From: Lactarius indigo
Taxonomy: Eukaryota > Basidiomycota > Agaricomycetes > Russulales > Russulaceae
Direction: 5' to 3'
Length of the DNA: 64,000 bases
NCBI GenBank assembly: GCA_025766275.1
Contig: JAFKAC010000002.1
Span: forward strand, 2,790,001 to 2,854,000
Shown here: positions 23,034 through 32,670 of the stretch, piece by piece
Layout: every line of letters starts with the position of its first letter
Position numbering within the stretch: the first letter of the stretch is position 1
Notes under the pieces: model-generated
Seen by the model: only the letters and a program-made list of their open reading frames with translations
Told to the model about the DNA's origin: nothing
Database searches by the model: none
Position numbers and translations under genes: made by a program

Positions 23034-23775
23034 TTCGAACCCTCCAGTTTCTTGCCAATGTCACTACCTAGAAGATCGGAAGTGAGAACTGAGGTCGGCG
23101 GATGGTCAATGGGAAATCGGGACATACCGCGTAGCTTGACCCCAAGGACACGTTCAAGTTTAGAGAGAATTTGAGGATTGGGGATGGCCTTGCCGGACTC
23201 ATAGTCCTGCTAGCACAGACGGTTTCTCATTAATTTTTTGAGCCACGTCCTTTTGCGAGAGTTTCAGTTCCATGCGTGCGGTTTGTATCGCCTATGCGTG
23301 ATGTAATAAGACACATGTAAGCAGAGCAGCTGACAATAACGGGACACGTACACGTCCGACGCTGGGTGCCACCTTCGGTGGAGGAGCAACCTCATTCTCT
23401 CGATCAAGCTTGACGATACGTTGGTGGTCCGTGCCTAGAGGATAGGAGATAAGGCAACGGAAGAACAGAACTACAAGGTGCCCACCTTGGCGGGCCTTAT
23501 TTGCTCCACCAGTCATCTTCTTCTCTGTTGCGACGACCGCATCTGCTCGACGGGCCTAGAAGCCATCGTAAGAAGCGTGCTCGTGTATAAAAACGATACG
23601 ATGAATACGCACGGCTGTGAAGAACGGAAGACAAAAACAATCGGTGATGAGTGGGCCATAGATGATTTACTCCGCGGTGGTACACACCATTGAGGTCTGC
23701 GGCATTCCTAGTTACCTTTGGGGCCTTGGCCTTGTTGCCAATGACGGTCTTCGCATCCCAGTCGACGTTGCTCAT
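23034..23775 (-). CDS. MBF1: Multiprotein bridging factor 1 (MBF1)
   Basis: Transcriptional coactivator that bridges TBP and Gcn4-type bZIP activators; it also acts at collided ribosomes. Starts [20 protein letters not shown], the classic N-terminus. Then a basic linker ([13 protein letters not shown]), [21 protein letters not shown], and a C-terminal Cro/CI helix-turn-helix: [20 protein letters not shown], then [20 protein letters not shown]. It ends [14 protein letters not shown]. At least four introns interrupt about 150 codons, the normal length for the family. It is transcribed in the same direction as MET8, whose stop codon lies 89 bp upstream. The region upstream of the start carries two TGACTCA sites, listed separately. 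Confidence 0.93.
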
Positions 23776-23785
23776 GACAGAAAAT

Positions 23786-23880
23786 TGTTACAGTTGCGGT
23801 TACAGTTACAGTACCGTGACGCGGTTTTTATGCCAGCACTGCACAGCACGGGCACCAGTCTGACTCAGTCTGACTCAGCC
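23786..23880. promoter_or_regulatory. Likely MBF1 promoter: GTTACAG repeats and two TGACTCA (Gcn4/Cpc1) sites
   Basis: Two exact TGACTCA heptamers lie at 23861-23867 and 23871-23877, 10 bp apart, 86-102 bp upstream of the MBF1 ATG. TGACTCA is the consensus site of the Gcn4/Cpc1 amino-acid-starvation activator. The same bases encode the last codons of MET8, and the MET8 stop codon is part of one site. Between these and the ATG lie several GTTACAG repeats (23786-23815). Confidence 0.55.
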
Positions 23881-24566
23881 ATCCTCTCTCGGTTCGGCAC
23901 AAGATCCCTCTCCCAACCTTCGTCCAACAACTTTTCAATTTGCCCATCGTCCAGGAGAGCGAGGTCGTCAATCTCCCAGCTCGTGCACACGTCCACCATC
24001 CATTTCATCCGCCTTTTGCTGATATCCCCGCCGACTCCCGGCGCACGCTCCTTGAGTCTTTCTCTCAGTAGGCCAACTTTCTCGATCGCCTCCCCTGCGG
24101 ACTTCGGTATACTCTCTTCTATCCTCCTCCTTATAATGTTAGCCAGCTTTGGACTCTTGCCGTTGGTCGAGACCAGGATTTGCAGCGGACCTTGTTGGAT
24201 TTGGGAACCAAAGTAAAAGTCGCAATAGGATGGATCGTCTGCGACGTTAACCGGGGTTCGACGGGCTCTGCACGATGTACCGATGTCTCTCGAGAGCTCG
24301 ACGTCGTCGATGGCCGTCAAAACCATGTCTACTCCGTCTAGGTCCGTAGATACGAATGTACGGTCTCGGAATACAACGCGATTTTCTGAACCGCGGTCGA
24401 TGAGCGATCTTGTTTGATTATTAAGACCTTCGGAGGGTGAGACGACCGTGACGTTGGCTCCCGCAGCCAAGACATGCTGGATTCGACTAGATGCGACCTC
24501 TCCGCCTCCGACGACTAGGACGTGCTTGTCCTTGAGCTGCCAAGCGATAAGCAAGGAGCCAGACAT
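23865..24566 (-). CDS. MET8: Siroheme synthase MET8 (precorrin-2 dehydrogenase/ferrochelatase)
   Basis: Bifunctional enzyme that oxidises precorrin-2 to sirohydrochlorin with NAD and inserts iron to make siroheme, the cofactor of sulfite (and nitrite) reductase. A single uninterrupted frame of 233 codons, unusual here where most genes are intron-rich. The N-terminus holds a Rossmann NAD site, LKDKHVLVVGGGEVASSRIQ. The catalytic Asp region is VNVADDPSYCDFYFGS. It is followed by QGPLQILVSTNGKSPKLANIIRRRIEE and a helical C-terminal domain ending ERMAESD. It is a little shorter than yeast Met8 (274 aa). A 10-bp tandem repeat lies exactly over the last codons and the stop, so the present C-terminus may be recent. 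Confidence 0.9.
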   Translation of the reverse strand: MSGSLLIAWQLKDKHVLVVGGGEVASSRIQHVLAAGANVTVVSPSEGLNNQTRSLIDRGSENRVVFRDRTFVSTDLDGVDMVLTAIDDVELSRDIGTSCRARRTPVNVADDPSYCDFYFGSQIQQGPLQILVSTNGKSPKLANIIRRRIEESIPKSAGEAIEKVGLLRERLKERAPGVGGDISKRRMKWMVDVCTSWEIDDLALLDDGQIEKLLDEGWERDLVPNRERMAESD

Positions 24567-25217
24567 GACAATACGGGTAAACGATCAAGGTGGCAGTTCC
24601 CATTCCCACACACGCCCGTTATGGCAGGTAGGAATGATCGTGAGTCCAGTGTGAGTGAACAATACTAGTTGTCAGGGAAACGGCGCAGTCAATTCAGTGT
24701 CCAGTTGCCCTATTCTACACCACTTTTTCGACCCTATACCACTATTGGCACTACCGTCTCTGGCGACCTCCTTTCTTTTAGCCTTAGTCTACAACCGTCC
24801 GAACTTTAAGCGCTAATCATCTATCCGCGGCCGTGCATAAATTGACGGCGCTGTTGCAAATCAAATCCGTATTTGACCGTCAATATTTGGTCTAGCTGAT
24901 TCCCTCTCGTTTCTGGTAAGTCCCTACTCCACCTCCCCTTCCACTCCTACCATCACCATTTCCTTTCACTTTCTTTCGGGGTGCGACGCGCCCCCCTTTG
25001 GACTTCACTGACCTTCGCCTTCCTCAGTGCAAGCCCCTGACGTTGACCGTCGACCTTCCTTTCTCCCCAACAATCATTGACTTCTGGTGCTGGTCTCCAA
25101 GCCTATCTCCGTCTCTGCGAGTTCGGACGCCATAACTAGTTCTCATTCCTGTGACTGTACGCGTCGACTCGCCCGATTGTCACCTCGCTCTTTCCATTCA
25201 CATTCGACACCGTGGAA
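24567..25217. promoter_or_regulatory. Divergent region MET8 / tetraspanin
   Basis: 651 bp with no recognised gene. It contains an inverted repeat ATTGACGG (24841-24848) / CCGTCAAT (24877-24884). CT-rich sequence follows, with a GGTAAGTCC (near 24915) that could begin an intron in the tetraspanin 5' leader. Confidence 0.35.
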
Positions 25218-26116
25218 ATGCCTTCGAAATATTTGTATGGCTTCTATGGCTTCTTCACCCTTGGCCTTGCGGTTGCCGGCATAATCTCCATATTGTTCTC
25301 GATCCTCTGGAGGAGGAACGACTTACTTTTGAATATGACATTTAGTCATGCTGACCTGACTGGTGCGTTTTCGGCCTACCCATCTTCATCACCCTCTCAC
25401 ATCATATATGTTTTCAGCTGGGCTTGTTATGGGCATTGTGTTGCTACTCACCAGCTTCCTGTCCGTTGGAGCGATCATTCAACGGAATCACGTTACCGTC
25501 GGTCTTGTTATCCTTAATTGGGTCCTCATTGCGGACGCCATAATTGTTCTCGTCATCGGTTCCTTTGTCTGGTTTTACACACTCCGTGAACGCAGCGAGT
25601 TTCATACCGAATACGCCAAGTTGCAGCCGTCACAGCGCGTCACTATCCAGGATCAGGTATGCATCACTGTTCATTTTCGCTTCGCTTGTTCCTAACTACG
25701 TCTGAAAAATGCGATCAGTTCAGTTGCTGCGGATATTTCAATGCAACCGACCTCATTGAAATTGACGGTCGCTTTTGCCAGAGCTCAGCTTTTGCAAATA
25801 CGCTCAATACTACCGTTACGAGCAACTTCTGTGTCACACCCATTACTTCACATGTTGATGTCTCCTTGAATCATGTGTTCTCGTATGTCCGTTCGTTCTT
25901 TGTCTCCGACTGTAGTAACGAGGTTGGTTTCAGGACCAGCTATGGCTTCATGGCGGGCATCATCGGGTTGTTCCTCTCATCACTCTGTGTCATCAAAGTC
26001 GTGCGTAAATTATCCTATCGTTTTCATATCTGGTTTCTTAACTGTTCTTGCAGAGAGAAGAAATCGAGCGGTTCAGGAGGATCGACGCAAAACGTGGAGG
26101 GAGGGGATTTGTCTAG
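25218..26116 (+). CDS. Tetraspanin-family membrane protein
   Basis: Four-helix membrane protein of the fungal tetraspanin group. The start at 25218 is in the context GGAAATGCC. TM1 is FTLGLAVAGIISILFSIL; TM2 is AGLVMGIVLLLTSFLSVGA; TM3 is GLVILNWVLIADAIIVLVIG. The large extracellular loop opens with the tetraspanin CCG motif (FSCCGYFN) and has two more Cys (RFCQ, NFCV). TM4 is YGFMAGIIGLFLSSLCVI, and the short cytosolic tail ends RRIDAKRGGRGFV. An intron of 51 nt with no stop codon (from GTATGTCC near 25883) must be removed to restore VFSTSYGFM; the naive frame reads through it. About 240 aa. Which fungal subfamily (Pls1, Tsp2, Tsp3) was not decided. Confidence 0.85.
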
Positions 26117-26439
26117 GGTCGAGACGAGCATTTCCCCCTCTCCTCCTTCGATATCGCCTCAAAGCCAGCGCCTCTTACACTCGCAGCGCTGCACAATATT
26201 TTGTCTGCATTCCCTCTCGTTTGATCCTAGTTGGCAAAGATAGTGCTCAACATTTCTTTCTTTCTTTATCACGTCTTTCTTTTTATAGCTTGTTTACATT
26301 CTCTGTCACCTTCGGAGTCACGCTCCTAGGTCAACTACGGGTAGTTGGGATGGTGGGGTCTTGGTGTATTAACATAGTTTGTACCAGGGTCACAGCCCAC
26401 CAATTGATGTGATACACATATTGAACGCGTTGACATAGC
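26117..26439. other. Spacer after tetraspanin
   Basis: 323 bp. It includes repeated TTTCTTTC motifs (near 26250-26285) in the likely tetraspanin 3' region. No gene was recognised. Similarity to the downstream BMT2 copy begins at its right end. Confidence 0.4.
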
Positions 26440-27080
26440 TGAGCAGCGCCCATCCTCCTGAAGCGCGACAAGCCAGTCTCACAGCCCCGACACATCAGTA
26501 TTGATTGATCAAGTATGCCCCTTAGTGTCGTACATTCAAAAGTAGACTTTGTGCTTTTCGACACGCCGGAAGTCGCCAGCGTTAATTTCCTGTAAGTGTT
26601 GATAGGAGAATGGTTCCTCTAGCACACCATGCGATAGCCGCACGGTGATCTTTTTTTTTTTTTGATCCAGTCGCATGATGATCTCAAGGGTGGTGATCCG
26701 CAAATTCCACACGTTGCGCATGTCCTCTATCAGACAGACTCAGCCGAGCAGTGACAGGGGTAGGGGCGAAAAGGTGCTGATCAAATGGCTGAAACAAACT
26801 TGAATGGGCTGGGTAGGAATGGCAGCGAACTTGAAGGAGCACAGGTAAGTATGTACGAGCCGAATGATACCAAAGAGTCTGTTTGATCCCCCTTGACACG
26901 GGCTGTCCCCAGGTTACTGGAGGAGGTAGGCGCCATCCGGCCTGACAATTCCCGTGATTGCGCATGGCGGGATAGACGCCATGGCAATCGGCCTGCATGC
27001 ACGCCGTGTAATTTTTTTTTTTACTTATGGACGCGAGCCATCGCGAGGCGCGGAATATCATCGATCCATGCATGAAGTTC
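26440..27080 (+). pseudogene. Degenerate duplicate of BMT2 (5' half)
   Basis: Aligns by eye with 31530-32210, the 5' flank and first exons of the intact BMT2 gene. Shared text includes AAGCGCGACAAGCCAGTCTC, CTTAGTGTCGTACATTC, CCTCTAGCACACCA and CGCAAATTCCACACGTTG. The first intron is present in both (AGGTAAGT.. to TTGACACGGGCTGTCC..AGGTTACTGGAGG), so this is a genomic duplication, not a processed copy. The original ATG is lost (ACGCC for ATGCC near 26562). About 90 bp of exon 1 are deleted after CACACGTTG, a 48-bp insertion sits at 26651-26698, and several frameshifts and stops follow. Similarity ends near 27075, so the 3' half is missing. It cannot encode a working methyltransferase. Confidence 0.85.
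26644..26698 (-). mobile_element. Tiny poly(A)-tailed insertion with 7-bp target-site duplication
   Basis: Compared with the intact gene copy, 48 bp are inserted here. The insert is flanked by GGTGATC on both sides (26644-26650 and 26692-26698), while the intact copy has it once. Read on the minus strand the insert is a short unique sequence ending in 13 A residues. A 3' poly(A) plus a target duplication is the mark of target-primed reverse transcription, as used by LINE-type elements. The source transcript was not identified. Confidence 0.55.
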
Positions 27081-27392
27081 CATCTACGACATGACATGTT
27101 CCGTGGGTCTGACAGTCAATCGAAAAGTCTCCCGTTTTCAGTAGAGTGCGCGCAATTATCCAAGGCAATTATGACCTGTTCGGTTTCGACTAAAACAAAG
27201 ATACACCATGTACAACTCTTAATATGCCCCCCATAGCCCCAGCTACATTGTTGTGTGAGTGACACCGTATAACACAGTAACTATGCCATATCTACCAGAA
27301 GCCCTGCCAAATTGGTCAGACAAAAGCACGCCCACCTATCGATGGGTTAGACCAATATAGCAGCACACATCGGGACTAGCAATTGTCATCGT
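27081..27392. other. Spacer between BMT2 pseudogene and ABC transporter
   Basis: 312 bp, no open frame with recognisable content and no repeat. It should include the ABC gene's 3' end. Confidence 0.4.
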
Positions 27393-30084
27393 TCACAAGA
27401 ACGCTTCAGCTTGGATGCGCCACAACCGACCATAATCCGAGCCCTCGTGCTTCAATAATTCCTCATGCGTGCCGCTCTCGACAATAGCTGAGTCGTTCAT
27501 GTACCTATTGTCGGTAATTTGTCAGGTCGATGTTACTTACGAGGGGAGAGTAGTAGAAACGTACAAAATAAGATCAGCATGTGGCGTAAGGTTTCCGAAA
27601 CGGTGCGTCGAGAATATCATCGTTTTGTTCCCTCGCAACTTTCGAAGCCGTGAGAAGAGATCTAGAAAAGAGCCCTCAATGGGAACACGGACACGGGACA
27701 AATATCGATCGCACCGTGTTCGGCGGTGGGGTCAAGTGATGCGCTTGGCTCGTCGAACATGAGGATTCCCACCTCTTGTTCCATCGTCGAAGACCGCATG
27801 AACGTCCTTGCAACGGCGAGCCTCTGCATCTGCCCTCCGCTCAGTTCTTGGTTGGTAGAATCACCAATAAATTTCTGCCTGAGCAACGCCCCCGTCCCAT
27901 CTGGTGACCCCGAAGATAGATCAGACACGGGCCGCTCAAGGTAGGTATCAAAGCCATCCGGGAGTTGTGCGATCAATTCAGACGCCCCTCCCAGACGTGC
28001 AGCTTCCTCGATCGCAGCGTTGTCACGCGCACGACGGGGATTCCCCATGGCGATATTGTCCCTAATCTGCAATCATACGGGTTGGCGAACGTGGGTGGGG
28101 ATATATAAGTATTGGCACGTACGGAGAGAGGAAAATGAGTATAGTCCTGGAACAGGATTGCCATTGCGCGTCGAATGTCCGCCAGCCTCAATGTCTTGAT
28201 ATCGTGTCCGTCGATGAGTATACTTCCTTCCGTGGGGTCGAATATTCGAGCAACAAGCTTGAGGATGGTGCTTTTTCCGGATCCATTCGAGCCAACGATG
28301 ACCTAAGACACGATGTAGAGACAGAATGAGACCGCCCCTTTCCCCCAGAGAACATAGAACATGCGTGGACATACGCAAAGTTGGCCCGGTAATACCGTGA
28401 AAGAGATGCTACGTAGAGCATACCTTTCGCTTCTGGGGTATCGGAACGAGACATCCCTGTGGGTTCCAAATGAACACTAGCATATCTGCATATTTGGGGA
28501 GAATAGACAAACTACCTGAACTCTAGCGATATTCCGTCGCATATTGACTGCGCATTCTCTGGAAATATAATAGTTCCATCGGTGACTTTGTTCGCGATAT
28601 TCTCAGCTTCGTAGAGCTTTCGCAAGCTTGATAGTCGGGATGATATGCTTTCCACATCTCGCAGAATTTCGTGAATGCGCATCATAAATGTGCTTGTTGA
28701 CTGTTGCAACAGGTGGAGGGAGGCGAGGGAGACAGGTATAGATGACGGCTTCTGGACTACCTGAAGTGTGAAAATGACCTGGAAAGATATGAGGTTCGAG
28801 AACGTAGGGGGAACCTCCGTGGACGAACTTGTGGTAGTTCTTGTATAAGGACTCTGAGGAGGCGAATAGGCTCGAGGGTCTCCTTTCTCATAGAAGAAAA
28901 ATACGCCGACCAAAAGTCTTTTGCGCGGCCCCTCAATCGGTCAGCTAATCTACAATATTCTGTGGATAGGTTAGTGATGTTTGCACACCGAAAGGTATCG
29001 CACACCTTCTGTGAGAAATTCGTCAAGGCCACCCGCGACAAGTTCCTTGCGGTGTCTGGTATCGCTGACTACGCGATTGAGGCCCTCCATTTTGATGTAA
29101 TCGCCATCGCGTGTGGTGGCGGCCCAAGCTAAAAAAAATTGGTTCATCGGGGGAAGGACAGAAGTGGAGGGATTTTTCTCGTACTATTGCCTAGACTGAG
29201 ACCACGCTTGAAAGCGAAGAAGGAAACAGCGTCGCTGGCAAGTGATACTAGGACGAGTAACGACCCGTCTCCTTGCCCCCGTAGAACACCGGATAGGACT
29301 GCCGCCTCGGAAAACATCGAAAGGAAAGCCGACCCCGTCTCCATTAAGGTCGTGATCGCCGTCCACGCGACTGTATCTGTATCGTCTAACTTCGGGAGAA
29401 GCGAGCCAATCTGTGAAGACACAGCAGGATTATCCCATGTTGGGACGTCGAGGCGAGCCATGGAGCGGAAGATGCGCTTCGAGTAAAACAGCCGGGAGCG
29501 TGCCTCGAGGGAAGCGGACACCTCTGTTAAAGTATAACCCAAAACATGATCAGCTGCCGTACAGAGCGCACGTCCTCCAGCCACCCAAAATAGGAAATGG
29601 GCATCAACGACACGACTGTCAATGGCAGATTGCACCTGCAAGCCAAAGAGAAGCATTCAGCTCCAGGGATTCAAAGGAAAATAGATGCTCACTATTCCAA
29701 GGATTTGCCCAGAAAGCCTTGAAAGGCTTGTAAGCATCTTCTGCCTTCAAAAAAGAAAGAAAAGAGGCCCACGTACCACAAACTCAACGCGGGAATCAGG
29801 GATTTGGCGAGGGTAATGACCACATAAAGTAACAACAGTGGCCCTGCCACAGTGCTCATGTCACATAGGGTCATCCACAAGTATGGGATGTCCTCCCAGA
29901 TCCGCGTGTACTCCTCGATTTTCCACGAAGTGGGGAGATACCGTGACAACCGGGTACGCACAACGTAGACGTCCCATACGGCGCCCATCTTGATGTTCTC
30001 GACAAAACTCTCATTCAGCGGGTCAAATCCACTCCCAACCTCCGAGTCTTTCCGGTCGTTGGCTATCGGCGAGTCCTTTTCCAT
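27393..30084 (-). CDS. ABC half-transporter (one membrane domain + one ATPase domain)
   Basis: Membrane exporter-like protein with an N-terminal transmembrane region and a single C-terminal nucleotide-binding domain. The ATG is at 30084. Early hydrophobic segments include VAGPLLLLYVVITLAKSLIP. The ATPase domain is complete: VSFRYP-type start, Walker A GSNGSGKST, Q-loop MAILFQDYTHFPLS, ABC signature LSGGQMQRLAVAR, Walker B GILMFDEPSASLDP, and H-loop IFSTHRFGN. It ends RLWRIQAEAFL. A Ser/Gly-rich insert (SSGSPDGTGALL) precedes the signature motif. Ten or more introns are needed and all appear to splice in frame, so the gene may be active. The substrate is unknown. It lies alone between a BMT2 pseudogene and a CLC pseudogene, and a TATAAA is present about 60 bp upstream of its ATG. 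Confidence 0.8.
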
Positions 30085-30141
30085 GGTGAAGAAGCAATGG
30101 AAAGACGAGTAATAAGCTAAACTTGCAGATCCATCCTAGTA

Positions 30142-30147
30142 TTTATA
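30142..30147 (-). promoter_or_regulatory. Candidate TATA box of the ABC transporter gene
   Basis: TATAAA on the minus strand, 58-63 bp upstream of the ATG at 30084. Confidence 0.35.
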
Positions 30148-30539
30148 CTTGAGCGTCAGGGTCTCCTGCACAGCGCCAAACATATCGATAGTTGGGTGGA
30201 GGATCCGTAGCGCGCACGTCGAGTCAGACTCGGACATCGCGTAGGCCGGTGACATGAGGCAGGGGCAGGGGCGGATAAGATGGCACGATGTACGGGAATT
30301 TAAGTTGTACGACGTTTCGTCGGTCCCGGGACCCGTTACTGAAAATCCCATTCCGAGACCTCGGTCCCGTCGTTCGGACTTCCGACTTCCGACACCACAC
30401 CACCTGCTTGCTTAACTCCGGCCCATTTAATATCAAATATAGACATGCTAGGATGGCCTGTCCGATGTCTGGGTCTAGGGGAGTAGTTTGGTTGTTGATT
30501 CGATTCACATGACGTGTCGGGAGAACAATGTTTTATTGT
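30148..30539. other. Upstream region of ABC gene, no gene recognised
   Basis: About 390 bp. It holds an odd palindrome GAGTCAGACTC (near 30220) and G/C-rich text repeating GGTCCCG and CCGACTTCCGAC. No coding signal was seen. Confidence 0.35.
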
Positions 30540-31055
30540 CAGCACCAGAAGCACACGCACTCAATAACGAGTTCGCGGATACCCTTTACTTCAAGAGCAT
30601 ACGCAGTGGTCTTGGCAACAAGGACTCCAAGCATAACTGGCACGGCGTGTGGGGGTATCCGGCAGCTGGAACATATTTACTCATAGCGATGCGGCAGACC
30701 GAGTGATGCTAGACAATGTGGCTGCCGCTTCAACCATCGCATACAGCCCCGGGACGACACATTGATCATTTTCTACGAAAGAGGAGAACACAAGCGTGGC
30801 CGATAAACACCATCGTGCGCATTACACGGCCAACCCTACGATCCGCCGACATACCAAGGATTAAAAATACCAGTCGGGACCTTGATGCCGAATGTCACAG
30901 CTGTGAGGACAGCCTTAACAACGAGCGCGAGCCCAATCATTCGCATAACAGAGAACGCATGCTCGCCAAGGGCCGAGCACACAGAGGCCCGCGTGGGTAT
31001 TGAGAGAAACAGGGAGACACATAGCAAAGAGGTCATAGTAGACGAGCTCGGTGCA
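30540..31055 (-). pseudogene. CLC-type chloride channel fragment, inactivated
   Basis: Read on the minus strand, the region keeps clear CLC channel text: TELVYYDLFA, then MIGLALVVKAVLTAVTFGIK followed by the selectivity motif GIFNP (GxFxP). Next come RIVGLAV, VVPGLYAMVEAAATLSS, and MLGVLVAKTTAYALEVKGI. These are in the order found in CLC proteins. The frame is broken: a TAA follows RIVGLAV (a Gln codon would fit there), a TGA sits inside what should be a helix after RSAASL, and a frameshift precedes MLGVLVAK. Both the first two-thirds of the channel and the CBS domains are absent. Family assignment is firm from motif order; whether it entered by duplication or is the remnant of a resident gene cannot be told. 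Confidence 0.75.
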
Positions 31056-31635
31056 TGAACGCTGCATGAGCGTGTGGCGGTTTGCAGATCACCGTGATAT
31101 GATGTGATAAATTCAGCGTGTATTCAGCGTGTGTAAAGTGCAACCTACCAGAAGTATTTCCGCGATGAGGCCTATGAGGTCCTACAGTAGCCAAGTCATG
31201 TTCAGCAGAGTGGGGCAAGTAGTGATGGCTCACATCGACTTTGTCACACGTAACCTGGAAGAGCCGCTCTAGTTTTCCTGTACCGAACGAACTGAGGAAC
31301 CAACGTCTCCGCAGTTATTATCAAAAAGCTGACGTGAAAAGTTAGTGAGAAAGCAAAAGAATATGCCTTTGACCACATGACCTATAAGCGCTTCTTTCGT
31401 TCAGTGGGAACGTGGTGATCACGCCTGGTTTATAACCGCCCACCCCACCCCCATCGCTGTATTCGTTGTTACTTCATCGTGGTCGTCGTTATCGTACGGC
31501 ATAGTGAAGGCATCAACACAAACAGCTCATCTTCCTAAAGCGCGACAAGCCAGTCTCACCCCCATATCTACCATTGATTGATCATGCAGGCTCCTTAGTG
31601 TCGTACATTCGGAGGCAAATCTTGTACTTTTCGAC
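31056..31635. other. Spacer upstream of BMT2
   Basis: 580 bp. The left part may hold more decayed channel sequence, including an intron-like GTAGGTTGC..GCAG stretch on the minus strand. A TTATAACCGCC lies near 31430. From about 31530 the sequence is the part duplicated at 26440. Confidence 0.4.
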
Positions 31636-32670
31636 ATGCCTAAAGCCACCAGGCGTAAATTTCCTGTAACACTTGCTAGGGGACATGATGGCTCCTCTAG
31701 CACACCACGCGCTAGCCGCACGGTGATCCGCAAATTCCACACGTTGCTCAAACAACAAAAAAGTGCCCAGGGAGATGCACTGGCAAACGTGAACAACGAG
31801 ATAGAGAAGCTAGGTGGGCTAGAGGCGTATCAGCGCATGTCATGCATTGGGCAGAGCAACGACAGGGGGGGTGGGAGCGAAAAGGTGCTAATCGGATGGT
31901 TGAAACAAATGGGGTGGACGTGGTCGGTGGCAAAGGAGAGTGAGAAAAAGAGGCACAGGTAAGTGCTGTACGAGTCGAACGTCAGAGTGTCGTCTCCCTC
32001 TGCTTGACACGGGCTGTCCTTAGGTTACTGGAGGTAGGCGCCGTCCGATCTGACAACTATGGTGATTGCGCGTCTTGGATAGACGTGATGGCAATCGACT
32101 TGCATTCACGCCATCCGTCCATTTTGGAGCAAGATTTTTTACTCATGGACGCGAGCCAGCATCGCGAAGCGTGGGATATCATTAGTCTCAGTCTCGTCCT
32201 TAACTTCGTTCCGGACGGGGAAGATCGCGGTACGCCCATCATGCATCATGCCTGATTCACAAGGTGATAACGCCCGAGTTTACTCCCAACTAGGTCGGAT
32301 GTTGGTCCAGGCGCATTCAATGCTTCGCCTTGGCGGCCTGTGTTTCCTTGCTGTACGCCTTACGGGATTTCTTTTGAACACATATGACTTATGCACACCA
32401 CAGCTTCCCCTCTCTTGTGTGAACAATTCGCGTTACATAACCATGGAACATATGAGGGAACTCATGGACGTCATCGGCTTCCGTCAGCTAGAGGAGCGTT
32501 GGAGGCCTGGGGGGAAGATGGTGTATTGGTTATACCAAAAGAAAACACCACAGGAAGGCTGTTTTGGCGAGCGTTTTAGCAAGAAGAAGGTGCTCCGTCA
32601 GGGAAACAGAAATAATTTCCACGTCCTTGTAACTAAGCGTGATATAGCTACCACAGATAAAAGTTCATGA
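31636..32670 (+). CDS. BMT2: 25S rRNA adenine-N1 methyltransferase BMT2
   Basis: SAM-dependent nucleolar enzyme that makes N1-methyladenosine in 25S rRNA (position A2142 in yeast). Starts MPKATRRKFPVTLARGHDG. The N-terminal helical part includes KFHTLLKQQKSAQGDALANV and LGGLEAYQRMS. After the first intron the Rossmann core begins LLEVGAVRSDNYGDC, followed by WIDVMAIDLHSRHPSILEQD, DIISLSLVLNFVPDGEDRG and LPLSCVNNSRYITMEHM. It then reads MDVIGFRQLEERWRPGGKM and VYWLYQKK. The tail FHVLVTKRDIATTDKSS ends at 32670. Three introns (near 31957-32023, 32232-32266, 32351-32401) splice in frame; the second is only about 35 nt. It appears intact. A dead partial copy lies about 5 kb upstream. Confidence 0.88.
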
